Shown: positions 1 through 5,960 of the stretch, one piece after another
Position numbering within the stretch: position 1 is the stretch's first letter
Layout: each line of letters starts with the position of its first letter
IMG/VR virus record: IMGVR_UViG_3300039207_000002
Coordinates: 1-21,194 of that record
Reading direction: 5' to 3' (one strand)
Length of the DNA: 21,194 nucleotides
Source: a virus
Position numbers and translations under genes: made by a program
The notes under the pieces: generated by a model
Told to the model about the DNA's origin: nothing
Databases searched by the model: none
Seen by the model: the letters and a program-made list of their open reading frames with translations, nothing else

Positions 1-1
1 G

Positions 2-400
2 GCCTACTCCGCACCAGGCCAGACCTCGACGGCCGCCGGGAACGAGGTCAAGCCGGAGCCGAAGACGGCGCCGCTGGCACCGAAGCCCGTCGGGACTCCT
101 GGCGACTCGGGCGCGGCGGGAAGGTCTGAGACGTTGGCGGTCCGGTTCGAGCAGGCACCTCCGCAGCCGATCAATATCACCGTCGAGCAGCCACCCGCCC
201 CACCCGCACCGGTGGTGAACGTGACGGTTGCCCCGGCGGTACCTGCACCGCCGGTCATCACGGTCAGCCCGACCCCGGTGTCTGTTGTGACTCCCGTGAC
301 GGTGCAGCCGGCGGCGGTGACGGTGCTTCCGACGAAGCCGACGACCAGGCGGATCAAGCGGAACTCGGCTGGGGAGATCACCAGCGTGGAGGAGTCCTGA
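2..400 (+). CDS. Portal protein, C-terminal part (partial, 5' end outside window)
   Basis: The frame is open from the first complete codon at position 2 to the TGA at 398-400, so the gene begins upstream. An internal ATG at 134 is probably not the start because the reading frame and composition continue across it. The visible 132 residues are low-complexity Pro/Val/Ala/Thr sequence with repeated V-x-V-x-P-type strands (for example INITVEQPP and VVNVTVAP), ending in a basic stretch RRIKRNSAGEITSVEES. From memory, extended Pro/Val tails followed by a short K/R-rich end of this kind occur at the C terminus of many siphophage portal proteins. The position, upstream of the protease and capsid genes, fits. 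The fold domain itself is not in the window, so a minor head protein is an alternative. Confidence 0.6.
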   Translation, partial: AYSAPGQTSTAAGNEVKPEPKTAPLAPKPVGTPGDSGAAGRSETLAVRFEQAPPQPINITVEQPPAPPAPVVNVTVAPAVPAPPVITVSPTPVSVVTPVTVQPAAVTVLPTKPTTRRIKRNSAGEITSVEES

Positions 401-401
401 A

Positions 402-614
402 GTGGACATCGACCTCGCCGATCCGGCGTTCAAGCCCAAGCGCGGTTATGCCGCGACGACGATGGCGACGAACAAAGTCTGCGCCGTCATCACCGGGCCG
501 GACGGTAAGGCCCACAACCTCGGGCGGATCGACCGCAAATGGTGGGCGCCCCGGGCATGGTTCTACCGCTACATCACCTTCCCGCGCCTCAAGCACGCTC
601 GCGAGAAGGGCTAG
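402..614 (+). CDS. Small phage protein of unknown function
   Basis: A 70-residue protein with GTG start at 402. A strong GGAGGAG ribosome binding site lies inside the end of the portal gene, and only one base separates the two genes, so translation is probably coupled. The product is basic and rich in Trp/Tyr/Phe in its second half (RKWWAPRAWFYRYITF). It has no signal peptide, membrane segment or motif that I recognise. Its stop codon TAG (612-614) overlaps the stop of the opposing homing endonuclease gene through a shared CTAG. It is probably a minor head-region protein, but this rests on position only. Confidence 0.6.
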   Translation: MDIDLADPAFKPKRGYAATTMATNKVCAVITGPDGKAHNLGRIDRKWWAPRAWFYRYITFPRLKHAREKG

Positions 615-1105
615 TGAGTCCCTCGCTCATCTGACAAACCCCATGCCAGCGCCAGTTCAGCCTTCTCTTGCTTGACGATGAGATAGGGCATCAGGGCTTG
701 TAGAAGCACCACGACGTCTCGACGCCGTGATACCTGCCAGGTCCACACAGGACGACGGTTCACCTCTCGCTCGCGCGACTGGTACGCCAGCGTTCCTCCG
801 AGCGCATGAAGCCAGCGCATCACAGGTTCGTCTGTCATGCCGACCTTCACCTGCCAGTGTCCCGTATTGGTCCGCAGGATCGAACCCTCCCCGTCAATGA
901 TCCCTGCGACGTAACCCAACACGCCTGGGTCGCTGCCCATCTCCAGCGTCGAAGACCAAAGATGACGACGCTCTAAGACGTACCCCGCTGCCTTTAGTCG
1001 CCGATAAATCCACGGGGCGCTGACATGCCGCTCGCGGCAGAACTGCCGGACCGACTGCCCTCCCTCGATCGCGCTGATGACCTCGTTTAGTGCGATCTCA
1101 CTCAT
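611..1105 (-). CDS. Free-standing LAGLIDADG homing endonuclease
   Basis: A 164-residue protein on the - strand, opposite to every virion gene. Residues 63-76 read LGYVAGIIDGEGSI, a clear LAGLIDADG helix with the acidic metal-binding residue in IIDGEG. There is one copy, so the enzyme should act as a homodimer, as single-motif members of the family do. Residues about 8-45 (SVRQFCRERHVSAPWIYRRLKAAG) look like an N-terminal helix-turn-helix for DNA binding. The rest (WQVKVGMTDEP, WTWQVSRRRDVVVLL) fits the alpha/beta DNA-binding saddle. I chose the ATG at 1105 because a TATGAT box lies exactly 6 nt upstream and no good ribosome binding site is present, suggesting a leaderless mRNA. The frame stays open further upstream, but that part is antisense to the next gene. 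No intron or intein splice features are visible, so this is a free-standing mobile gene between two head genes. Confidence 0.85.
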   Translation of the reverse strand: MSEIALNEVISAIEGGQSVRQFCRERHVSAPWIYRRLKAAGYVLERRHLWSSTLEMGSDPGVLGYVAGIIDGEGSILRTNTGHWQVKVGMTDEPVMRWLHALGGTLAYQSREREVNRRPVWTWQVSRRRDVVVLLQALMPYLIVKQEKAELALAWGLSDERGTH

Positions 1106-1111
1106 GGCTAC

Positions 1112-1117
1112 ATCATA
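1112..1117 (-). promoter_or_regulatory. -10 box (TATGAT) for a leaderless homing endonuclease transcript
   Basis: On the - strand TATGAT matches the sigma-70 -10 consensus at 5 of 6 positions and is followed by 6 nt and then ATG. A transcript starting about 7 nt after the box would begin at or next to the A of ATG. Leaderless mRNAs with this spacing are common in actinobacteria. No convincing -35 box is seen. Confidence 0.45.
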
Positions 1118-1125
1118 CACCCCCC

Positions 1126-1130
1126 GGAGG
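1126..1130 (+). promoter_or_regulatory. Shine-Dalgarno GGAGG that favours an ATT start at 1139
   Basis: GGAGG ends 8 nt before ATT (1139) but 17 nt before the first conventional start in the frame, GTG at 1148. Normal spacing therefore favours the ATT codon. No in-frame ATG, GTG or TTG lies between this site and 1148. Confidence 0.5.
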
Positions 1131-1138
1131 GCAGAATC

Positions 1139-1510
1139 ATTGCCACCGTGTTCACAAACGCAGGCAAGGCCTACGTTGCGGCGAAACTGGACGGGACGAA
1201 CACGAACCCGCCGCACTTCATCGGCTGGGGCACCGGCACGACCACCGCCGCCGCCGCCGACACGGTGATCCAAACCGAATCGGCTGAGACCCGTGCGGTA
1301 GGGGCCAAGAGCAGGGTCACGACGACAGTCACGAACGACACCTTCCAGGTCGTCGGGACCCTCACCAGCCTGTCGGGTCAGACGATCGGGAACGTCGGCG
1401 TCCTCGACGCCTCCACCTCCGGCATTCTGGTGATCCACGCCGACCACACAGGGCTGCCGCTGCTGACGGGCGACTCGATCCAGTACACCGTCCAACTCAA
1501 GTTCGCCTAG
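1139..1510 (+). CDS. Small virion (head decoration or tail-fibre-like) protein with probable ATT start
   Basis: About 123 residues. The sequence after the start reads ATVFTNAGKAYVAAKL, followed by a Thr/Val/Gly-rich, strand-rich body (WGTGTTTAAAAD, RVTTTVTNDTFQVVGTLT, GNVGVLDASTSG) and a terminal VQLKFA. I recall this as a recurring small phage structural family whose members often begin with M-A-x-x-F-T-N; it is sometimes labelled tail-fibre-like and encoded near head genes. GTG at 1148 would remove ATV and is 17 nt from the only good ribosome binding site. The gene lies immediately after the divergently read homing endonuclease, and its 5' region contains that gene's promoter. It may be a decoration protein or an anchor for the glycine-rich protein that follows. 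The function is inferred from composition and position. Confidence 0.65.
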   Translation: MATVFTNAGKAYVAAKLDGTNTNPPHFIGWGTGTTTAAAADTVIQTESAETRAVGAKSRVTTTVTNDTFQVVGTLTSLSGQTIGNVGVLDASTSGILVIHADHTGLPLLTGDSIQYTVQLKFA

Positions 1511-1514
1511 TCCG

Positions 1515-2531
1515 GTGACGCTCCACGTCACCACCTTCACCTCCACACAGTCCTACGTCATCCCTGAAGGGGTGACGGTCATGCTGGTGGAGTGCTGGGG
1601 CGCCGGTGGCAACGGTGTCGCAGGGACACTCTCCGCCACCGGTCCGGGTGGTGGTGGTGGGGCGTACTCGGCCCAGTCTGCGCAGGCGGTCACCGCCGGC
1701 GACACATGGACAGTGACCGTCGGCGCAACATCCGGTGCTGATGCCTCATTCGTGCGGGTCACCGGTGGTGCCCTGACCGCATGCCTGGCGAAAGGCGGCG
1801 GGAACGCCTCGGGGGCATCAGCGGGGACGGGTGGCGCGTCCGGCTCTGGGACCGGTGACTCGAAGTTCTCGGGTGGGAACGGAGCCGTCGCGCAGGCCCT
1901 CGGCGGTGGTGGCGGCGGTGGTGGTGCTGGTTCGTCTGGCGCCGGCGGGTCTACCACGACGAGCACGGGTGGCACAGGGACCGCGACGGGCGGAGGCGCG
2001 GGCGGAACCGGACCCGCCGCAGGTGCTGGCGCGGCTGGCACGGCAGCAGGCGGCGGCGGCTCAGGTGGCGGCACTGCCACTGGTGCAGCTGGGCCCGGTG
2101 CTCGTGGTCAGGTTCAGGTGTCCTACCAGCAGAACTTCGCCCGGTCGTTCACGTTGACGGGCACAGGTACGCCAGTCGTCACCAAGCAGATCGGGAAGTC
2201 GATCCCCACGGCGACCGCCACCGGCACTCCGTCGCTGCTCGTGGGCATGGGCGTCTCGGTCTTGGCCAGGCTCGGGCCGACTGACTTCACCGGCTCTTCG
2301 CCGATGAAGGCCATCGCCGGGGTCGTGACCACCTCGGGAGCCCCAACCTCAGGGGCAACCTGTCGTCTGCTCCGTGACAGCGATGACTTCCTCTGTGCCA
2401 CGACCACCACGAGTGGTGCCGGGGCGTACTCGTTCACGCGAGACTCCGCAGACACGAACACCTACCACGTTGAGGTCTACGTCGGGACGACGCTGCACGG
2501 CCTCACCGACCGAGGCCTGGTCCCCTCGTGA
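1515..2531 (+). CDS. Glycine-rich head-fibre / adhesin-like protein
   Basis: A 338-residue protein with GTG start at 1515, 4 nt after the previous stop, and no strong ribosome binding site, so translation may be coupled. Residues about 1-30 (TFTSTQSYVIPEGVTVMLVECWGAGG) match the opening of phage glycine-rich-domain adhesins. Residues about 30-205 are extremely Gly/Ala/Ser/Thr rich, with long glycine runs suggesting a polyglycine-II-type sandwich. After a Thr/Gly linker, residues about 265-335 (KAIAGVVTTSGAPTSGATCRLL, then TTSGAGAYSF) resemble a carboxypeptidase-regulatory or Ig-like beta-sandwich. Such proteins are usually at fibre tips. Here the gene lies between portal and protease rather than among the tail genes, which suggests a capsid-attached fibre. 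That placement is inference. Confidence 0.7.
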   Translation: MTLHVTTFTSTQSYVIPEGVTVMLVECWGAGGNGVAGTLSATGPGGGGGAYSAQSAQAVTAGDTWTVTVGATSGADASFVRVTGGALTACLAKGGGNASGASAGTGGASGSGTGDSKFSGGNGAVAQALGGGGGGGGAGSSGAGGSTTTSTGGTGTATGGGAGGTGPAAGAGAAGTAAGGGGSGGGTATGAAGPGARGQVQVSYQQNFARSFTLTGTGTPVVTKQIGKSIPTATATGTPSLLVGMGVSVLARLGPTDFTGSSPMKAIAGVVTTSGAPTSGATCRLLRDSDDFLCATTTTSGAGAYSFTRDSADTNTYHVEVYVGTTLHGLTDRGLVPS

Positions 2532-2710
2532 GCGTCGCTCTCAAGACCAACCCGGGCCGGCCGCAGGACGTCGAACTGGCCGACGTCCTTGCCGCCGTCC
2601 TCGGTGGCGGCGGCCTACCGCAGCACCTCTATCGGGGACACCCGCCAATCCATCCCTCGTCGCGTCGTCGCGCCGACGAACTTGCCCTGTTCGTCCTCGG
2701 CGTTCTGTAA
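2528..2710 (+). CDS. Small hypothetical protein
   Basis: A 60-residue frame starting at GTG 2528, overlapping the previous stop by 4 nt (GTGA), and ending 19 nt before the protease gene. The tight junctions and the absence of any other gene in the gap support it. The product begins MSVALKTNPGRPQDVELADVLAAVL and ends in a hydrophobic ALFVLGVL. I recognise no family. It could be a small partner of the upstream fibre protein. Confidence 0.45.
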   Translation: MSVALKTNPGRPQDVELADVLAAVLGGGGLPQHLYRGHPPIHPSSRRRADELALFVLGVL

Positions 2711-2729
2711 CCCTGATCGGAGACCTCAT

Positions 2730-3524
2730 ATGACCCTCTTCACGCGCACCTACGCGCTGGAAGACGTCTCCATCCGCTCAGCGGCCCAAGGAGGCGACGG
2801 CCGGACCGTAGACGCCTACTGCGCCGTCTTCGACACACCCGCAGAGGTCAACAACCGGACCGAGGGCAACTTCAACGAGGTCATCCGCCGCGGAGCCTTC
2901 AAGAAGACACTCGAGCAGAACCGAGACAAGCTAATCGTTCTGTTCAACCACGGCAAAACCCTGTACGGCACCCCCTCCGAGCGGTTCGCGATGACCCTCG
3001 GGAAGTGCATCGACGCCCGCGAAGACCAGCGGGGAGTGTTCACCTCCACCCGCTACAACCGCTCCACCCTCGCCGACGAGGTGCTCGCGGGAATCGAGAA
3101 CGACGAGATCACCGGGCAGTCCTTCACCGGCTCCTTCGTCCGCTCCGACCCACTAACCCGCGGCGCCATCCGGTCCAAGCCCGACGGCACCCTGGCAACC
3201 GTGACCCGGACGGAGATCTCCATGCGGGAGTACGGCCCCAGCATCATCCCCGTCTACAAGGACGCCGCCATCGTCGGCGTCCGCGCTGAGGAGATCGCCG
3301 ACCTCCTCGTCAACCTCGACCCCGCACTACGGGCCGAGCTCCTCCAGATCATCTCGGAAACCAGCACCCGCCCTCATGGCGCGCCGCTGCCAGCCGAGCG
3401 TTCCGACGCCGCCCTCCCTCAGGAGAGCACCTCGGGCGACCCCGCCGCACTCGCGGCGGAACTCGCAGCCCAGTCCTGGGCTGTCGTCCGCAGGGCACTT
3501 CACCTGAAGGGAATCAAGCCATGA
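2730..3524 (+). CDS. HK97-family prohead protease
   Basis: A 264-residue protein. ATG 2730 is chosen because GGAG (2719-2722) sits 7 nt upstream, and the start gives the family's typical N-terminal strand. The family (peptidase U35, herpesvirus-assemblin fold) cleaves the capsid delta domain and itself inside the prohead. Visible features are the nucleation region FNEVIRRGAFKKTL (residues 48-61), the catalytic His in LFNHGK (H74), the probable nucleophile Ser in ITGQSFTGSF (S131), and the EISMREYGPSIIPVYKDAAI segment (about 163-182) with a conserved acid. The C-terminal 60 residues are a Pro/Ala/Ser linker and a helix, probably a scaffold-like or self-cleaved tail. It overlaps the capsid gene by ATGA, which fits coupled synthesis. 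Confidence 0.93.
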   Translation: MTLFTRTYALEDVSIRSAAQGGDGRTVDAYCAVFDTPAEVNNRTEGNFNEVIRRGAFKKTLEQNRDKLIVLFNHGKTLYGTPSERFAMTLGKCIDAREDQRGVFTSTRYNRSTLADEVLAGIENDEITGQSFTGSFVRSDPLTRGAIRSKPDGTLATVTRTEISMREYGPSIIPVYKDAAIVGVRAEEIADLLVNLDPALRAELLQIISETSTRPHGAPLPAERSDAALPQESTSGDPAALAAELAAQSWAVVRRALHLKGIKP

Positions 3525-4990
3525 GTCGTCTCGACGACATCAACGCCAGGCTCGCGGAGATCCAGACTGATCTCCTCGCGCTCGAGAGCACCGAGGCCAG
3601 CCGCAGTGCTGACCTGTCCACCCGCACCGCCGAGGAGACGGCCGCATCGACCGCTGACGCGACCCGCTCCAACGAGCTCCTCGACGAGTTCGAGGCGCTC
3701 ACCGCCGAGGCCGTCCCGCTGCTCGCCCACCGGGCCCGCGTCGAGGCCGTCCGTACCGCCAGCTTCATCCCGAGCAACCGCGAGCGGGGTAGCCAGGACG
3801 ACGGCGGGAACACCGGCCGGACGCGGAACATCTACGACATCGGGCACCTGCGGAACAACCCGCTGAACGACAGCGACACCGTCCGCTCCGAGCTGATCAG
3901 TCGCGCCTACGACGCCATCGAAGACCTCCCCAAGAGGATCAGCGACGACGTCAGGGAGCAGGCGACCCGCACCCTGGAAACCGTCAACGGCGACCAGGCC
4001 GCAGTCGCCCTGCACCTGCTCACCACCGGCGCCCCCGCATACCGGTCGGCGTTCCGCAAGGTCGTCAAGGGCGAGCAGGTCGGCTGGCTTCAAGGCGAAG
4101 AGGCCGCCGCGATGCGTGCCTCGATGAGCCTCACGACCACCGCCGGCGGCTTCCTGCTCCCGTTCGAGCTGGACCCGACGATCATCCTCACCAACGCCGG
4201 GACTTCCACCGGTATCCGGTCGGTCGCCCGGGTGGAGCAGGTCACCCAGAACGTCTGGCACGGGGTCTCCTCGGCCGGCGTCACCGCCGAGTGGACCTCA
4301 GAGGCATCGGAAGCCACCGACGCCTCCCCGACGTTCGCGCAGCCCACCGTGACCTGCTACAAGGCCGACGCCTACCTTCAGGCGTCCTTCGAGTTCCTCC
4401 AGGACTCCAACATCGAGTCGCAGGTCGGCATGCTCGTCGCCGACGCCAAGGAGCGCCTCGAAGCCACCGCGTTCGCCACCGGTAACGGCACCTCCCAGCC
4501 CAAGGGCATCGTCACCGCCCTCCAGGCAGTCACGGCATCGCGGACTGCTGCCAACACGAACGCGTCGCTGGGTGTTGTCGACGTCTACGCCCTGGACAAC
4601 GCCCTCGGCCCGCGGTGGCGCGAGAACGCCACCTTCGTCGCCAACAAGGGCATCTACAACCTGGTGCGCCAGCTCGGCACGTCGGCCTACCAGACGTTCT
4701 GGGTCGACTTCGGCGGCGGGATCCCGGCGCAGCTCATCGGCTACCCGACGAAGCAGGCCTCGGACATGACCGCTTCGCTGTCCAGTGCAACGGCGTCCAA
4801 CGACGACGTGCTCATCCTTGGCGACTTCAAGCAGTACCTCATCACTGACCGCATCGGCATGTCGATGGTGTACGAGCCCCTGGTGAAGGGCTCTAATGCC
4901 CGTCCTATCGGTTCTGTAGGATGGTACACCACTTGGCGAGTGGGTGCCGACGCGCTCGTGGCAAGCGCATTCCAGATGCTCCGCGTCTAA
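3521..4990 (+). CDS. HK97-fold major capsid protein
   Basis: A 489-residue protein with ATG 3521, overlapping the protease stop. Residues 1 to about 80 form a charged coiled coil (LDDINARLAEIQTDLLALE, then LLDEFEALTAE), the delta/scaffold domain removed by the protease. A variable linker follows to about 200. The HK97 fold starts near TTTAGGFLLPFELD (204-217), with later hallmarks DAYLQASFEFLQDSNI, RLEATAFATGNGTSQPKGI (the E-loop/A-domain G-x-G-T-x-x-P-x-G signature) and the closing GWYTTWRVGADALVASAFQML. The 120-residue spacer between the coiled coil and the fold is long. The TAA stop lies inside the left arm of a long inverted repeat that may end or stabilise the capsid mRNA. Confidence 0.95.
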   Translation: MSRLDDINARLAEIQTDLLALESTEASRSADLSTRTAEETAASTADATRSNELLDEFEALTAEAVPLLAHRARVEAVRTASFIPSNRERGSQDDGGNTGRTRNIYDIGHLRNNPLNDSDTVRSELISRAYDAIEDLPKRISDDVREQATRTLETVNGDQAAVALHLLTTGAPAYRSAFRKVVKGEQVGWLQGEEAAAMRASMSLTTTAGGFLLPFELDPTIILTNAGTSTGIRSVARVEQVTQNVWHGVSSAGVTAEWTSEASEATDASPTFAQPTVTCYKADAYLQASFEFLQDSNIESQVGMLVADAKERLEATAFATGNGTSQPKGIVTALQAVTASRTAANTNASLGVVDVYALDNALGPRWRENATFVANKGIYNLVRQLGTSAYQTFWVDFGGGIPAQLIGYPTKQASDMTASLSSATASNDDVLILGDFKQYLITDRIGMSMVYEPLVKGSNARPIGSVGWYTTWRVGADALVASAFQMLRV

Positions 4991-5052
4991 TCTAGCATCC
5001 GTCCGTAGGGCCTGCTGGTACTTGCAGGCAGGCCCTACGGATGCTAGATTAG
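4987..5052 (+). terminator. Long inverted repeat at the capsid stop: hairpin/attenuator overlapping a promoter
   Basis: The left arm 4987-5015 and right arm 5028-5052 pair over 25 bp without a mismatch, apart from a 4-nt bulge made by a CCGT duplication in the left arm. The loop is 5016-5027. The left arm contains the capsid TAA stop, and the right arm and loop contain the promoter elements of the HNH gene. No U-tract follows, so a classical intrinsic terminator is not certain. RNA 3'-end protection, attenuation or sequestering of the downstream start region are alternatives. Confidence 0.75.
5022..5050 (+). promoter_or_regulatory. Promoter for the HNH endonuclease gene, leaderless type
   Basis: TTGCAG (5022-5027), a 17-bp spacer and TAGATT (5045-5050) are followed by 6 nt and then ATG at 5057. 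Both boxes are partial matches to sigma-70 consensus but the spacing is ideal. The AGGAG at 5051-5055 is only 1 nt from ATG, too close for a working ribosome binding site, so initiation on a leaderless mRNA is likelier. The -35 lies in the hairpin loop and the -10 in its right arm. Confidence 0.5.
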
Positions 5053-5056
5053 GAGC

Positions 5057-5873
5057 ATGGAAACCACCTGCAACGTCCCAGACTGTGAACGTCTGATCGT
5101 GGGGCGGGGGATGTGTTCCCCGCACTACCAGCGACTCAAGGAGGGGCGCTCCCTCACGGAGCCGCTCCGTCCTCGCCGCAAGAGCGCCGAGCCGCCGCCA
5201 CCGTGTTCGGTCGACGATTGTGAGAACGCCGCGAAGTCGAAAGGCATGTGCTCGAAGCACTACCACCGGCTGACCCGCAACGGCGACGTGTCGGTGACCA
5301 AGCGTCTTGCGCGCTACACCGATCCCTGCAAGGCCCACGACTGTGACCGCAAGGCGAAGGCGAACGGTTACTGCACGGGCCACAACGCCCGATTCAAGGC
5401 CGATTGGGTGGTCGTGGACTCCACCCCTCTGGGTGTGATGAGCAGCGCCCCGAAGGAACCCTGCACCGTCGACGACTGCGAGAAGCCTCGCTACTTCCGA
5501 AACGCTCCGTACTGTGCGATGCACACCAAGCGTCTCGCTATGACGGGTGCACTGGACAAGCCGACGCGATACCGCAAGGACGGCGTTGGCTACATCAACG
5601 CTGAGGGCTATCGGGTCATGTCGGTCAACGGCGTGGCCCGCAAAGAGCACTCGCTAGTCATGGAAGCACCTGGGCCGCCCCCTCGTTGAGGGCGAGAACG
5701 TCCACCATCGCAACGGATTCCGTGCCGATAACCGCCTCGAGAACCTCGAGCTCTGGTACGTGTCGCAGCCCGCCGGTGCCCGCGTCGATGACCTCATCGC
5801 CTACGTGACGACGTATCACCCCGCCGAGGTTGAGGCGGCTCTCTCAGCAGGACGGTCTAAGCCGCCGTCCTAG
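5057..5873 (+). pseudogene. HNH homing endonuclease with four zinc fingers, split by a frameshift
   Basis: The first frame (5057-5689) gives 210 residues. It has four tandem fingers of pattern C-x4-C-x9/11-C-x2-H: C5/C10/C20/H23, C50/C55/C65/H68, C91/C96/C106/H109 and C136/C141/C153/H156. Then comes the beginning of an HNH domain (GYINAEGYRVMSVNG, KEHSLVME). The frame then runs out of homology (APGPPPR) to TGA 5687-5689. The rest of the HNH domain is in the +1 frame from 5667 to TAG 5871-5873: HLGRPLVEGENVHHRNG, DNRLENLELW and a helical tail. The family motif is continuous only if one base is skipped near 5663-5667, so a 1-nt insertion or 2-nt deletion is likeliest. Repaired, the protein would be about 272 residues. 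In the first product the catalytic HH and N are missing. Programmed +1 slippage at the C-run 5678-5682 or an assembly error are alternatives. Confidence 0.85.
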
Positions 5874-5908
5874 GCACCCTCGGTCTTCCTCTATGGGCCG
5901 AGGGTGCC
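5873..5908 (+). terminator. Perfect 11-bp hairpin after the HNH gene
   Basis: GGCACCCTCGG (5873-5883) pairs with CCGAGGGTGCC (5898-5908) over a 14-nt loop, starting at the last base of the HNH remnant's stop. There is no U-tract. It could weaken transcription entering the glycan cassette. Confidence 0.5.
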
Positions 5909-5922
5909 GCCCCAACCGGGGC
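5909..5922 (+). terminator. Second small hairpin, directly adjacent
   Basis: GCCCC AACC GGGGC is a perfect 5-bp stem with a 4-nt loop immediately following the previous hairpin. The two together form a structured 50-nt block before the next gene. No other gene is seen in 5874-5960. Confidence 0.4.
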
Positions 5923-5960
5923 GAATCCCTAGCCAGTAGAGAACTCACTGAGGAGAAACT

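Noticed and set aside
134-400. Separate 88-residue gene starting at ATG 134
   Set aside because: The same frame and composition continue upstream to the window edge, and no ribosome binding site precedes the ATG.
611-1105. Intron or intein around the LAGLIDADG gene
   Set aside because: The flanking genes are complete and separate, the gene is on the opposite strand, and no intein motifs or interrupted host gene are visible.
1106-1546. Upstream extension of the LAGLIDADG frame to position 1546
   Set aside because: The extra 147 residues are antisense to the next virion gene and low-complexity. The promoter box and the HTH domain fit the ATG at 1105.
1553-2080. Proline-rich - strand frame
   Set aside because: Antisense image of the glycine-rich protein; Gly codons read as Pro on the other strand.
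1921-2100. Gly-codon repeats as a CRISPR-like or tandem DNA repeat array
   Set aside because: The repetition comes from GGN codons of a low-complexity protein; there are no regular repeat and spacer units.
2589-2729. N-terminal extension of the prohead protease
   Set aside because: A good ribosome binding site precedes ATG 2730, and the extension overlaps another small gene and has no family similarity.
3500-4261. A 253-codon - strand frame
   Set aside because: Shadow of the capsid gene, with Gly/Val/Asp-rich composition and no plausible product.
4298-5650. A 450-codon open frame on the - strand opposite the capsid and HNH genes
   Set aside because: It is antisense to a clear HK97 capsid gene and has no recognisable domain; long antisense frames are expected in high-G+C DNA.
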